Below, piece by piece: positions 30,617 through 40,066 of a DNA stretch of 64,000 bases. The notes beneath the pieces were generated by a model. The model made no database searches. It had not been told where the DNA came from and was given only the letters and a program-made list of their open reading frames with translations. The position numbers were made by a program, and so were the translations under genes. Position 1 is the stretch's first letter. Each line of letters opens with the position of its first letter. The DNA is from JAMXLO01 sp963818775 (GTDB taxonomy: Bacteria; Pseudomonadota; Alphaproteobacteria; Acetobacterales; Acetobacteraceae), in NCBI GenBank assembly GCA_963818775.1, contig CAWFUF010000022.1, positions 104,735 to 168,734 on the forward strand, read 5' to 3'.

Positions 30617-32422
30617 GTGCCACTCGTGTTGTGCGACGAGCCCCGCGTGAAAAGAACTGCAGTGCGCATGTGGAAGACTGTGCTCTTGCTGCCAGCCGCG
30701 TCTCGCAGGTGGGGGCCCCTTGGTGCTATCTCGCGCGCTGTTCGCGTCTGGCGTTCTGGCGGAATATCGGCAGTCTTCGGAAAGATGCATCAGTTGGCGG
30801 CGCTAGAGGCGCCAGTGCAGCGCGGTCATATCGCAGCGGCCGGGAGCGACGGTTCTCGAGGTTTCCTTCACTTAGATGAAGATTTTGGAGTCGATCTCGA
30901 TCAGTGGCAACGTTTTCTGTCATATAGGGCAGCAGCATCAGGTGGCAAGCGCAAGGTACGCTCTGGCGTTTGGATTCTGGTTACTGGCAATAAGGGTTCC
31001 ACAAAAGCCGAAGCGACGCTGCGGTCGATCGAAGAATCAGACCTGACAACACTTGGTGCTCGGGTTGCCGACGTCGCTGATTTTGGAACCACCTTGGAGG
31101 CGCTGCTGGCGGATGCCGCTCCGAGCGACCTCGTCTGGTTCTTGAGGGCCGGCGACAGAATAGATTCTGTGGCAGTGAGGCTACTTTGTGAAGCCGAGTC
31201 AACGTGTGCGGACTTTTGCCTCTTCGACACCTATTTTGTCGAAGGAAACCGGGTTTATCCGCAACTTCATCCTGGATTGAATGAGATCTTTGGTCTCAAT
31301 TGCAACTATTTTCGCTCCCGCTTCATTGCTCGCGCCGAGGCCATTTGCCAAGTCGTTGGCAAGACTGTCCCGGGAGATGCATACTTGGTGGCGTGCGCCT
31401 TGATAGCCGCGAGGCATGGTGGCAAACGCGTCCTAGGTGCTCATTTACCGCAAGGGTTCATGCGTATCGAGGATTGCCATGCTAACCTGGCAGAAGACGC
31501 TCACGCAGTAATGGACCTCAAGACCAACGCTAATTTTGGAGCAGTATCTCGAGACCGTGTCGCAGCCTACGATCGGTCGGTCTCAGTCGTGATCTGCACC
31601 CGCAATAAGGGACATCTCCTGCGGCAATTGGTACGCAGTGCTCGGGAGACAGCAGGAGACATTATCCGCGAGATTTTGATCGTGAGTCATCACACGAGCA
31701 ATCCCTATGCTTTGAAGACGCTGACCGATCTGCGGAATAGCAATCGCGCACGGATAATCGCGTATGAGGGGCCTTTCAACTTTTCTCGGCAATGCAATCT
31801 TGCGGCGAGGGAAGCCTCTGCCCCATACTTGCTATTCCTCAACGACGACGTGGTGCCGATCACCGTGGATTGGCTGGTGCAACTGCTGTTGCCCTTCCAG
31901 AATCCCGATGTCGGCATCAGCGGGCCTTTACTGCTCTATCCTGACGAAAGGGTGCAGCATGCTGGGATGTTTATGGGGTATGATGGCCTAGCAGGGCATA
32001 CACTTCGAGCGGCTCGTTTGTGGGAAGGGGACTACCTCTTCATGACGCAAGCGCCAAGAGAGGTAAGTTGCCTGACCGGGGCAGCGATGGTCATCGAGCG
32101 TTCGCTATTTGAGGATCTCAATGGGTTTGATCCCCTGCTTGGCACTTACCTTCAGGATGTCGACCTCAGCTTGCGTGTAAATCGTCTCGGGCGCCGCCTC
32201 ATCTTCAATCCTCGAGCAATTTTGCTCCACATGGAATCGGCTACTCTCTCCGACACCCTGGTAGATCCCATGGTAAGAGCCATTAGGGATCGTGAGCGTA
32301 ACTATCTGAGCCGGCGTTGGGGCGCTGCCCTCCATTGGGACCCGTTTCACAATCCTAACCTGGACCTAGGCGTGGAGAATCTTCGAATGCTTCTCGTTGA
32401 GCCTCGGAACCCTTTGGGATGA
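30617..32422 (+). CDS. GT2-family glycosyltransferase with N-terminal extension
   Basis: The C-terminal ~280 residues form a GT2 domain: VVICTRNKGHLLRQLVRSA, LLFLNDDVVP with the DD metal motif, CLTGAAMVIERSLFEDLNGFD and YLQDVDLSLRVNRLGRR. The preceding ~320 residues show a second, degenerate transferase-like fold (VWFLRAGDRID, FCLFDTYFV) of the type found in large O-antigen or rhamnan synthases. The start is uncertain: GTG 30617 gives 601 residues, while ATG 30668 gives 584 and lacks a better ribosome site. It lies 15 bases after the two-domain transferase gene and is probably co-transcribed. Lower GC than flanks. Confidence 0.82.
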   Translation: MPLVLCDEPRVKRTAVRMWKTVLLLPAASRRWGPLGAISRAVRVWRSGGISAVFGKMHQLAALEAPVQRGHIAAAGSDGSRGFLHLDEDFGVDLDQWQRFLSYRAAASGGKRKVRSGVWILVTGNKGSTKAEATLRSIEESDLTTLGARVADVADFGTTLEALLADAAPSDLVWFLRAGDRIDSVAVRLLCEAESTCADFCLFDTYFVEGNRVYPQLHPGLNEIFGLNCNYFRSRFIARAEAICQVVGKTVPGDAYLVACALIAARHGGKRVLGAHLPQGFMRIEDCHANLAEDAHAVMDLKTNANFGAVSRDRVAAYDRSVSVVICTRNKGHLLRQLVRSARETAGDIIREILIVSHHTSNPYALKTLTDLRNSNRARIIAYEGPFNFSRQCNLAAREASAPYLLFLNDDVVPITVDWLVQLLLPFQNPDVGISGPLLLYPDERVQHAGMFMGYDGLAGHTLRAARLWEGDYLFMTQAPREVSCLTGAAMVIERSLFEDLNGFDPLLGTYLQDVDLSLRVNRLGRRLIFNPRAILLHMESATLSDTLVDPMVRAIRDRERNYLSRRWGAALHWDPFHNPNLDLGVENLRMLLVEPRNPLG

Positions 32423-32458
32423 GCCCGTCATTGGCCGGCGTTTAGAACCATTGATCCT

Positions 32459-33418
32459 CTACGCTAGACGCGGGTTTCTCCAGACCTGGGTGCCATCCGC
32501 TATTGTCATTCCCTCAAGCGTCTTAGGGTTTCGATAGTAGCGGAATTTCGTGGGCTTTTCGTGCTCAAGGTCCCAGTTTGCTCGACACATCATTTCGAGC
32601 ATGTCGCCATCAAGCTTTCTGGAGTGGGTGCCGACGACAAGCCAGGAAACGCGCTCGTTCAGATCGTCGAGGCACGATCGGCAGATATCGACCTCGTGCC
32701 CCTGAACGTCAATATGCACCAAATTCCAATGTCGTTCCTTCCTTATGAGCTCTGCCATGGGGACAATGGTCACGTCTTTGGTGCTTGGAAAATCTCGTCC
32801 AAGATAATCGCCTTCTGCCAAAATGGGCCGAGAGCCCCACTCTGCAGAAGTATCTGCCATGACCGGCCACTGAGCGATGCCTGCCTCCACACCGACCACG
32901 GCTTCTTGAAGAAGGTGCTGGTCAGGGTCAAAACCATTGTCTAGAAAATGTTGACGTAGGAATCGGAAATGATGCGGGTCTCCTTCGATCGCGCATAATC
33001 TAATCGTCTTGATGCCCCGAGATCGAGCAGCGGTCGCTCCGGCAATCGCCCAGGGACCAAACCCCGCTCCGAGTTCCATTGCGACGTACTGACCGCGCGC
33101 ACTGTTCACGCTCTTGAGGAGGCCGAGCCACTCGATGGTCTCGGCATGAAAATCGCCTGGAATTGGCGCCTTGATGACGTTGCCTGCAAGAGCGCGCGCT
33201 TCCGGCCATAGCGACGTGCTGCGCGTCCTTACACCGAGGAAATCCACTATAAATCCGGGCTCTGGCACGAGGTTAGGTTTTGCAAATTCGGCTATTATTG
33301 CGGTGTCCGAGTTTGAGTATCCTCGGAATAACTGTAACTCAAGATCTTCAGGACCCATTTCTACGGGGATGGGATATTTTATTTGGTATTGACGAACCTT
33401 AGCTTTTAGCCAATACAT
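32459..33418 (-). CDS. FkbM-family methyltransferase
   Basis: The 319-residue protein has the FkbM/SAM-dependent fold: YVAMELGAGFGPWAIAGA as motif I, IRLCAIEGDPHHFRFLRQHF as motif II and LVHIDVQGHEVDICRSC as the post-II signature. Such enzymes O-methylate sugars or glycan ends, which fits the adjacent glycosyltransferases on the opposite strand. ATG 33418 follows GGAG. It converges with the GT2 gene, whose stop is 36 bases away, and shares the islet's lower GC. Confidence 0.85.
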   Translation of the reverse strand: MYWLKAKVRQYQIKYPIPVEMGPEDLELQLFRGYSNSDTAIIAEFAKPNLVPEPGFIVDFLGVRTRSTSLWPEARALAGNVIKAPIPGDFHAETIEWLGLLKSVNSARGQYVAMELGAGFGPWAIAGATAARSRGIKTIRLCAIEGDPHHFRFLRQHFLDNGFDPDQHLLQEAVVGVEAGIAQWPVMADTSAEWGSRPILAEGDYLGRDFPSTKDVTIVPMAELIRKERHWNLVHIDVQGHEVDICRSCLDDLNERVSWLVVGTHSRKLDGDMLEMMCRANWDLEHEKPTKFRYYRNPKTLEGMTIADGTQVWRNPRLA

Positions 33419-33554
33419 ATGAAGTCTCCAAGTGTACTCCTCAGCCTCATATTAGTTGGGACGGCAACTCGGCACCAATTGGCGGAAGCCGGATCCCGAA
33501 GTGACGTTTTCATATTATCGGGCATGTTCCGCCCGATGCCAAGCCGCGATGCGG

Positions 33555-33857
33555 CTAGTACCTCTGCACAGTGATTTTGACCGGTTGAGCCCGCGCTGGC
33601 TCCAAGGCGGGCAAGAGAGCTCGATCGACTCGGACGGTGATACTCCGCGGCACCCCTGCGCGGCGTGAGATCAGCCCGTCGCGTTCGAGCGTCAGCAGCA
33701 TCTGGTAGACCGACGGCGGCGTCAGCCGAAAGAAGCGTTGTATGTCCGCTTGCGCTGGTGGACGTTCGTTCACCAGCGTGTAGGCGTGGATGAACGCGAG
33801 ATATTGTCCCTGCCTTGGCGTGACCCTCGGGTGAGAATCACCTGCCGCACGATTCAT
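33555..33857 (-). CDS. LexA-type winged-helix DNA-binding protein (HTH only)
   Basis: The 100-residue protein contains TPRQGQYLAFIHAYTLVNERPPAQADIQRFF and LTPPSVYQMLLTLERDGLISR. This is the N-terminal winged-helix fold of LexA without any peptidase domain. Its ATG is only 27 bases from the divergent ATG of an IS630 transposase, so both start sites share one control region. That arrangement suggests a repressor carried by the insertion sequence. Function beyond DNA binding is inference. Confidence 0.72.
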   Translation of the reverse strand: MNRAAGDSHPRVTPRQGQYLAFIHAYTLVNERPPAQADIQRFFRLTPPSVYQMLLTLERDGLISRRAGVPRSITVRVDRALLPALEPARAQPVKITVQRY

Positions 33858-33884
33858 CGTTGCCCTCGATAGCGGGGATCAGCC

Positions 33885-34664
33885 ATGAACATACGGTACC
33901 GGGTGGAACTGAACGAGGGGGAACGCGCGGACCTGGCGGCGATGCTGAGCGGCGGGAAACTTGCAGCGCGCAAACTCAAACGGGCGCAAATCCTGTTGGC
34001 CGCCGACGCGGGGATCAGCGACGAAGCGATCGCGAGTAGTATCTCGGTGGGTGGGTCTACGGTTTACCGGACCAAACGGCGCTTCGTGGAAGGCAACATT
34101 GAGCTCGCACTGAGCGAAGAAGCGCGGCCTGGAGCCGCCCGCGTCCGGCAAGGAGACGGCGTTGCTGGTGGCGACGGTCTGCTCGAGCCCGCCGGCAGGC
34201 CGCAAGCGCTGGACACTGGATCTGCTGGCCGGCGAGATGGTCCAACTGACGGAGCATGAAGGGCTGTCGCGTGAGACGGTACGCCGGCGGCTGGCCGAGG
34301 ACGACCTGAAGCCCTGGCTCCGGAAGATGTGGTGCATTCCGCAAGTGGATGGCACTTATGTCGCCCGGATGGCGGATGTGCTCGATCTTTATGCCGAAGA
34401 GGCCGATCCCAAGCGTCCGGTGGTTTGCTTCGACGAAAGTCCGACGCAGTTGATCGGTGAGTGCGCGAGCCAATTCCGGCGGCACCTGGTCAGCCTGAGC
34501 GTTACGATTGCGAATATCGGCGCAATGGCACGGCCAATCTGTTCGTGTTTCTCGACGCACACACATCCTGGCGGCATGTGAAGGTGACGGACCACCGAAC
34601 CGCGCGCGACTTCGCCGATTGCATGCGCGAGGTGGCCGATGTGCATTTGTCAAGCGACACGTAG
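33885..34664 (+). pseudogene. IS630-family transposase, frameshifted and 3'-truncated
   Basis: Three frames in succession carry one transposase. The N-terminal helix-turn-helix (RKLKRAQILLAADAGISDEA) runs to about 34135. The middle (WTLDLLAGEMVQLTEH, LKPWLRKMWCIPQVDG and VVCFDESPTQL, the first catalytic Asp) runs to about 34455. Then come PAAPGQPERYDCEYRRNG, LFVFLDAH and the second catalytic region, ending near 34650. The last ~90 residues, including the final acidic residue, are absent because an IS21 end follows directly. It cannot be active. Confidence 0.87.
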
Positions 34665-34704
34665 AGTTACGAGATAAGGCGACACGTAGATTTACGAATC
34701 CGGT
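34656..34704. repeat. Tandem repeat at IS21 end
   Basis: Two 24-base units beginning GCGACACGTAGAGTTACGA and GCGACACGTAGATTTACGA follow each other, differing at a few positions. IS21 elements bind transposase at repeated terminal sites, so these are likely such sites. Confidence 0.55.
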
Positions 34705-34726
34705 GCGATATTGCGACGGATCGACT

Positions 34727-34760
34727 GGACATTCGCTTGTTCGGCTGAAAGGGGCCATTC
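34727..34760. repeat. 34-base direct repeat, copy 1
   Basis: This stretch starts GGACATTCGCTTGTTCGG and recurs in the same orientation at 44303-44336 with one mismatch. Here it lies within the istB-side end region of the IS21 element; there it adjoins the IS66 end. Confidence 0.75.
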
Positions 34761-34907
34761 CCCCGTCCCGGCCTGGATCGAAAGTGGTGGGCGCCGCGCG
34801 CAGGTGCGGTCCATGATGCCGCATAGCGGCACCGGCGAAGCCGGCGCGAAGCGTCGTGGACGGCACCGAGCACGGTGCCAAGATGAAGTGGCCGAGAAGG
34901 CCGCGGC

Positions 34908-35688
34908 TCAGGACCGTGGCGGCTTCAGCGCATCTTCAAGATCGCGTAGACGATAGCTGCGGCCGCGAATGTTGAGCACGTGTGAGCGGTGGAGCAGGCG
35001 ATCGAGGGATCGCGGAAGTGAGAACTTCGTCGCCGGCGAGTAGCTCGGTCCAGTCCCGCACGCTCTTGTTGGTGGTGATCATGATGGCGCCCCGGCCATA
35101 CCGGTAGGACACCAGCCGAAAGAACAAGCTCGCCTCCTGGCGGCTCATCGGGTCGAAGCCGAGCTCGTCGATCAGCAACAGCGCCGTCGACATGTACTTG
35201 CGGCGCTTCAATCGCACTGGGGGCAAGGCGGCGTCTGCCTTCAGCGCGGTCATCAGTTCGTCGAAGCGAAAATACTGCACCGAGAAGCCCTGTTCGACCG
35301 CGCGGATCCCAAGTCCCACCAGCAAATGCGTTTTGCCGACCCCCGGCGGCCCCTGAACCAGCACGGTTTCGCCGTTGCGCACCCAGGCACAGGTGGCCAG
35401 CGTGTCGATGCGGGAACGCTCGATCGCCGGCTGAAAGGCAAAGTCGAAGTTCTCCAGTGTCCGCCCAACCGGTAGATTGGACAGCTTGAGCGACGTCTTC
35501 ACCCGACGGCCTTCACGGCCGGACAGTTCGGCCTGTAGCAGGCGATCAAGGAAGTTGTGCGCCGGAACCTCCTGGCGAACCGCCTCGGTCAGCATCTGGT
35601 CCAACTGCTCAGCCGCGTGCATGCAGCCAAGTGCCATCAGCCGGTCACGCGTCGTGTCGATATCGAGCTTCGGCCGAGCCGCCGTCAT
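34908..35688 (-). pseudogene. istB: IS21 ATP-binding protein IstB, frameshifted near the end
   Basis: IstB is the AAA+ helper that regulates target choice for the IS21 transposase. Walker A is VLVQGPPGVGKTHL, Walker B is ALLLIDELGFDP, and GRGAIMITTNKS is sensor-like. The coding frame loses homology after GDEVLTSAI. Removing one C at about 35015 restores LDRLLHRSHVLNIRGRSYRLR-like sequence and a stop at 34908. The uncorrected frame ends at 34936 with an unrelated tail of about 20 residues. It overlaps istA by 4 bases. Confidence 0.85.
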
Positions 35689-36948
35689 CGGGCGACCTCC
35701 GCCAGTGCCGCATAGTATTCGATCGAGCGATGAGCGACCGACGCGGTCGCCAGCTCCATGATCTTTGCTCCCATCCGCCCCAGCGGCGGGGGCGCCACGA
35801 CCCGCGGCGTACTCGTTCCGTCATAGTGGGCAGGATCCATCACCAACCGCGCCGGCGTATGGCGTTGGTGGACGGCGAGCACACGACAGTCCTTGAGGAT
35901 CTGCACCGTGCGCGCGCAGCCACGCACTTCCACCCGCTCGCCGATATGCGCGAATGGCACGCTGTACTGCCGCCCTTCGAAGGCGACCAGGCAGTCGATC
36001 CCGACCATGCGCACACCGACATCGTCAAACGGTTCCGGCAGGACCTCGGGCAAAGGTGTCAGCTTCGGGCGTTCCGCCGCCCAGCTCTCCGCCACCGTCA
36101 GGCCCGTTGCCGGGCAAACCAGCTGGTTCGACCGAGCTGTCAGTTGCGCGTCCGTCCATTGCTGTAGGTCCTCGAGACTGCTCCATGGATATCGCCGAGG
36201 ATCGATGGCGAACCGCTGGTCGCGCACCCGTCGCTCGATCTTCCCCTTGCATTGTGGCTGCCGGGGTGGGCATGCATCGACATGAAAGCGTAGCGTCATC
36301 GCGTAACGGCGATAGCTCTTGTTGATGAGGCCCCAGGTCCCGGCACCTCTGACTATCGCGGTCTTCTCGTTGTCGATGCGCACTGTCGCCGGTACCCCGC
36401 CAAGCCGGCGGAAGGCCTCGCTATGACAACCGAGCCAGGACAGCATGTCCTTGCTCTCGGACCAGACGATCGCGTCCTTGCGGCTGTGCGACAGAACCAT
36501 CTTGAACGCGATCAGGTTCTTCACCTCGCCGCCGATCACCACCTGTGGGAAGTGCGCCCAATCCGCCTGTGCCTGGACGCCAGGTGGCGTCTCAACACGG
36601 CGCCGCGCCCGGATCGCCGGTGCCGGATAATGCTTCGCCCAAAACCGCTGCACAGACCGCAGGCTACCGCCATACCCGTGTTCCGCCACCAACCAGCTGT
36701 GCAGTGCCGCCAGATTGAGCGCTCCGTCCCGCTGGCTCTGCCGCCAATGCTCGATCGCCTCGGCCTGCGGTGCCGCTTTGAATGGCTGCATGCCGCGACC
36801 GTCCACCGCGCCGGTCACCATCCGCGACACGTGGGTAACGTACGGACCCCTCGGTCACGCCCATCAGACGCGCCACCGCTGTGTTGGTCGTCCCACGCGA
36901 CACCAGCGTCTTGATCGTCACGCGCGCCTCCCGATCCAGCCGGGTCAT
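35685..36948 (-). pseudogene. istA: IS21 transposase IstA, frameshifted near the start
   Basis: The long open part (to 36830) carries the DDE core: VQAQADWAHFPQV, DAIVWSESKDMLSW, VRIDNEKTAIV and CPPRQPQCKGKIERRV. The N-terminal helix-turn-helix (MTRLDREARVTIKTLVSRG, TAVARLMGVTEGSVRY) is in another frame starting at ATG 36948. One extra C near 36838 (TACCCA instead of TACCA) separates them; deleting it yields RYHVSRMVTGAV. The element is therefore probably immobile unless the base is an error. Confidence 0.86.
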
Positions 36949-36984
36949 CCGCCTCTCCGCCCCATTCGGAACGGAGAAACAACC

Positions 36985-37185
36985 TACCCAAACGAGCTGT
37001 CGCGCTACACCGTGCGGGAGCAGATGAAGCGTGTTGGCCAACTGGCTGGCGCGCCAGGCGGCTACGTTTACAGTGCGGCCGTGTCTGCCGCCCGCCCATC
37101 AACGGACTATACCGCGCGGGTGATACCGCACTGCGATGGCGTTGCAATCCCACTGGAAGACGCACGAATCCTGTGGCAGCGATGA
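36985..37185 (+). pseudogene. Alpha-glucan phosphorylase-like C-terminal remnant
   Basis: About 65 codons read REQMKRVGQLAGAPGG, YVYSAAVSAARPSTDYTARV and end PLEDARILWQR, which looks like the C-terminus of the large alpha-glucan (glycogen/maltodextrin) phosphorylases, many of which end in ILWQR. The 5' part is missing and the IS21 element abuts the fragment, so insertion or deletion removed the rest. Identity is by memory of the family's end motif and should be checked by search. Confidence 0.55.
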
Positions 37186-37399
37186 TCCGATCGACTGAAG
37201 ATAAGACGATGGGGAGCGCAATGGCGACCACTTGCGTGTTTCTCGATACCCGAACTGAAAGTGGGGCAACCCCAAATAAATCCACGAGCGCTTATGGACG
37301 CAGCGAGAACGCTGGTCGCCCGCGACAAAGAGCTGCCGGGGGTGAGTGTAACCGGCAACTCACGAACCCTGGAGCGTAGCACAAACAGAAAGAATACCC

Positions 37400-40030
37400 A
37401 TGACGAAACGCAATTCCGACCAGTCCAAGGCTCCCGCAGCCAAGCCGGGATTGAAGCCCGATCAACAGGACGATCTGAAATCCCTGCCCCTGGCGGAGGT
37501 GGAGGAAAAGTTGGGCTCGTCGCCGGATGGCCTCAGTCAAGCCGAGGCGGAGAAGCGGCTGACACAATACGGACCCAACGAGATAGAAGAAAAAAAGACG
37601 AATGAGCTGTTGAAATTCCTCAGCTATTTTTGGGGTCCCATCCCGTGGATGATCGAGGTGGCGGTGATCCTTTCGGCGGCAGCCCGGCATTGGCCGGACT
37701 TTGGCATCATCCTTGTTCTGCTGCTGGCCAACGCCGTGGTCGGATTCTGGGAAGAACACCAGGCCGGCAACGCCATCGCCGCACTGAAGGCCACGCTGGC
37801 GATCAAGGCCCGGGTGAAACGTGATGGGAAGTGGATCACCCCGCCGGCGCGTGAGCTGGTGCCGGGCGACGTCATCCGCGTCCGTCTGGGCGACATCGTG
37901 CCGGCGGATGCGCGCTTGCTGGACGGCGATCCGGTGGAGGTCGATCAGTCCGCGCTGACGGGGGAGTCACTGCCCGCCACGCGCAAATCCGGCGAGGCGA
38001 TATTTTCCGGCTCGATCATTCGTCAGGGTGAAATCGGCGCACTGGTCTATGCCACCGGTGCGAACACCTACTTCGGCAAGACCGCGGAGCTGGTACAGGG
38101 GGCGAAGACCGTCAGCCATTTTCAACGCGCGGTGTTGAAGATTGGCAATTACCTGATCATCCTGGCGGTGGCCATGGTGTCGGCGATCATTGCGGTCGCA
38201 ATCTTCCGAGGCGATCCGATCCTCACCACGTTGCAGTTCGCCCTGGTGCTGACCGTGGCCGCGATTCCCGTGGCGATGCCGACGGTGCTGTCGGTGACGA
38301 TGGCCGTCGGCGCGCGCCTGCTCGCGCAGCAAAAGGCGATTGTAACCCGGTTGGTGGCGATCGAGGAATTGGCGGGCGTCGACGTGCTGTGCGCGGACAA
38401 GACCGGCACCCTGACCCAGAACAAGCTGACCTTGGGCGACCCGTTCGGCGTGAACGATGTCCCCCCGGCGCAGGTGGTCCTGGCTGCCGCGATGGCGTCG
38501 CGCGCTGACAATAACGACACCATCGATCTCGCCGTTCTGGGCGGCCTGAAAAATGATCAGGCCCTCAAAGGCTACCAGTTGGGGCATTTCCGGCCATTTG
38601 ACCCGGTGCACAAACGCACCGAGGCCGCCGTCACCGGCCCGGACGGCAAGGCGTTCAAGGTGACGAAGGGCGCGCCGCAGGTGATCCTGGCATTGGCGGC
38701 CAATGTCGCTCAGGTGAAATCCGCCGTCGACAAGGCGGTCAACGAATTTGCCGCGCGCGGTTTTCGATCATTGGGCGTGGCGCGCGCCGAGGGAGATGGC
38801 AAATGGCAGTTCCTTGGTGTGTTGCCCCTGTTCGATCCGCCACGCGACGATGCCAAGACAACCATCGCGACCGCTCAACATATGGGCGTGAAGGTCAAGA
38901 TGGTGACCGGCGATGCGCTGGCGATCGCCCAGGAAACCGCCAAGAAACTGGGGATGGGCGCAAATATCCTTGATGCCGCCAGCCTGGGCGGCGAAAAGCA
39001 GCAACAGACGCCGGCGGTGGCTATGGCCATCGAGGACGCCGACGGTTTCGCCCAGGTTTTCCCCGAACACAAGTTCCACATTGTCGAGGACCTGCAAAAG
39101 CGCGGCCACATTGTCGGCATGACCGGCGACGGAGTGAACGACGCCCCGGCCCTAAAGAAAGCCGACTGCGGCATCGCCGTTTCGAGTGCGACGGACGCGG
39201 CGCGGGCGGCAGCGGCCATCGTGCTGATGACACCCGGGCTGTCTGTCATCATCGACGCGATCAAGGAGAGCCGGAAGATCTTCCAGCGGATGAACAGCTA
39301 CGCGATCTACCGCATCGCCGAGACGCTGCGCGTACTGTTGTTCATGACGCTAGCGATCCTGGTCTTCAACTTTTATCCGTTGACGGCAGTGATGATCGTG
39401 ATGCTGGCATTGCTCAACGACGGCGCCATCCTGTCCATTGCCTATGACAACGTTCACTACAAGGATCAGCCCGAGGGGTGGAACATGCGCCTGGTGCTGG
39501 GGATCGCGACGGTGCTGGGCATCGTCGGCCCCATCGCCGCGTTTGGCCTGTTTTTCCTTGGCGACCGCGTTTTTCACCTCGACCGTCCGCATCTCCAGAC
39601 GATGATGTATCTGATGCTGTCGGTGGCTGGACATCTGACGATCTTCCAGACGCGCACGCGTGGTCCGTTCTGGTCCATACGTCCCGCGCCGATTTTATGG
39701 ATGGCCGTGCTCGGCACGCAAATACTGGCGACTCTGATTGCGGTTTATGGGATGCTTATGACGCCCCTCGGTTGGGGTTGGGCATTGTTCGTTTGGGGTT
39801 ATGCCATGGCGTGGTTTCTGCTGACCGACCCTGTGAAACTGCTCGCCTATCGGATTCTTGATCCAGTCAAAGCCGAGCCCAAGTCCAAGGTCCAGACATT
39901 GACCGATCTAACTCCGCAGATTGCCAAGCGGGCCTATGAACTATCTGAGCAGGGGCGCCGCGAAGGGCGCGAGGTTCAGGACTGGCTCCAGGCAGAAAAG
40001 GAGATTCGGACAGACAAACCCTCGATGTAA
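37400..40030 (+). CDS. Plasma-membrane proton-efflux P-type ATPase (P3A)
   Basis: This 876-residue protein is a full P3A H+-ATPase. It has a soluble N-terminus, TM1-2 around residues 75-115, the actuator motif LTGES, TM3-4 with AAIPVAMPTVLSV, the phosphorylation site DKTGTLTQNK (Asp333), KGAPQ in the nucleotide domain, MVTGDA, GDGVNDAPALKKADCG and about six further C-terminal helices. It exports protons at the cost of ATP, acting in pH homeostasis. Single-subunit ATPases of this type occur in acid-tolerant bacteria. No strong ribosome site precedes ATG 37400 (AGAAAGAATACCC). It is followed 36 bases later by a polyphosphate kinase gene. Confidence 0.93.
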   Translation: MTKRNSDQSKAPAAKPGLKPDQQDDLKSLPLAEVEEKLGSSPDGLSQAEAEKRLTQYGPNEIEEKKTNELLKFLSYFWGPIPWMIEVAVILSAAARHWPDFGIILVLLLANAVVGFWEEHQAGNAIAALKATLAIKARVKRDGKWITPPARELVPGDVIRVRLGDIVPADARLLDGDPVEVDQSALTGESLPATRKSGEAIFSGSIIRQGEIGALVYATGANTYFGKTAELVQGAKTVSHFQRAVLKIGNYLIILAVAMVSAIIAVAIFRGDPILTTLQFALVLTVAAIPVAMPTVLSVTMAVGARLLAQQKAIVTRLVAIEELAGVDVLCADKTGTLTQNKLTLGDPFGVNDVPPAQVVLAAAMASRADNNDTIDLAVLGGLKNDQALKGYQLGHFRPFDPVHKRTEAAVTGPDGKAFKVTKGAPQVILALAANVAQVKSAVDKAVNEFAARGFRSLGVARAEGDGKWQFLGVLPLFDPPRDDAKTTIATAQHMGVKVKMVTGDALAIAQETAKKLGMGANILDAASLGGEKQQQTPAVAMAIEDADGFAQVFPEHKFHIVEDLQKRGHIVGMTGDGVNDAPALKKADCGIAVSSATDAARAAAAIVLMTPGLSVIIDAIKESRKIFQRMNSYAIYRIAETLRVLLFMTLAILVFNFYPLTAVMIVMLALLNDGAILSIAYDNVHYKDQPEGWNMRLVLGIATVLGIVGPIAAFGLFFLGDRVFHLDRPHLQTMMYLMLSVAGHLTIFQTRTRGPFWSIRPAPILWMAVLGTQILATLIAVYGMLMTPLGWGWALFVWGYAMAWFLLTDPVKLLAYRILDPVKAEPKSKVQTLTDLTPQIAKRAYELSEQGRREGREVQDWLQAEKEIRTDKPSM

Positions 40031-40066
40031 TCCGACGGGGCCCACGCTGCCGGCACCGCCGAAGGG

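Larger units (their letters stand above)
34651..36985 (-). mobile_element. IS21-family element (approximate limits)
   Basis: The element contains istA and istB on the minus strand. The istB-side end starts near TGTCAAGCGACACG (34651) and carries a direct repeat of GCGACACGTAGA at 34656 and 34680, the multiple-end-repeat style of IS21. The istA-side end is placed near 36985, where homology to a glucan phosphorylase resumes, but no matching terminal inverted repeat was seen there, so that end is approximate. Both genes carry a single-base insertion. Confidence 0.65.
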
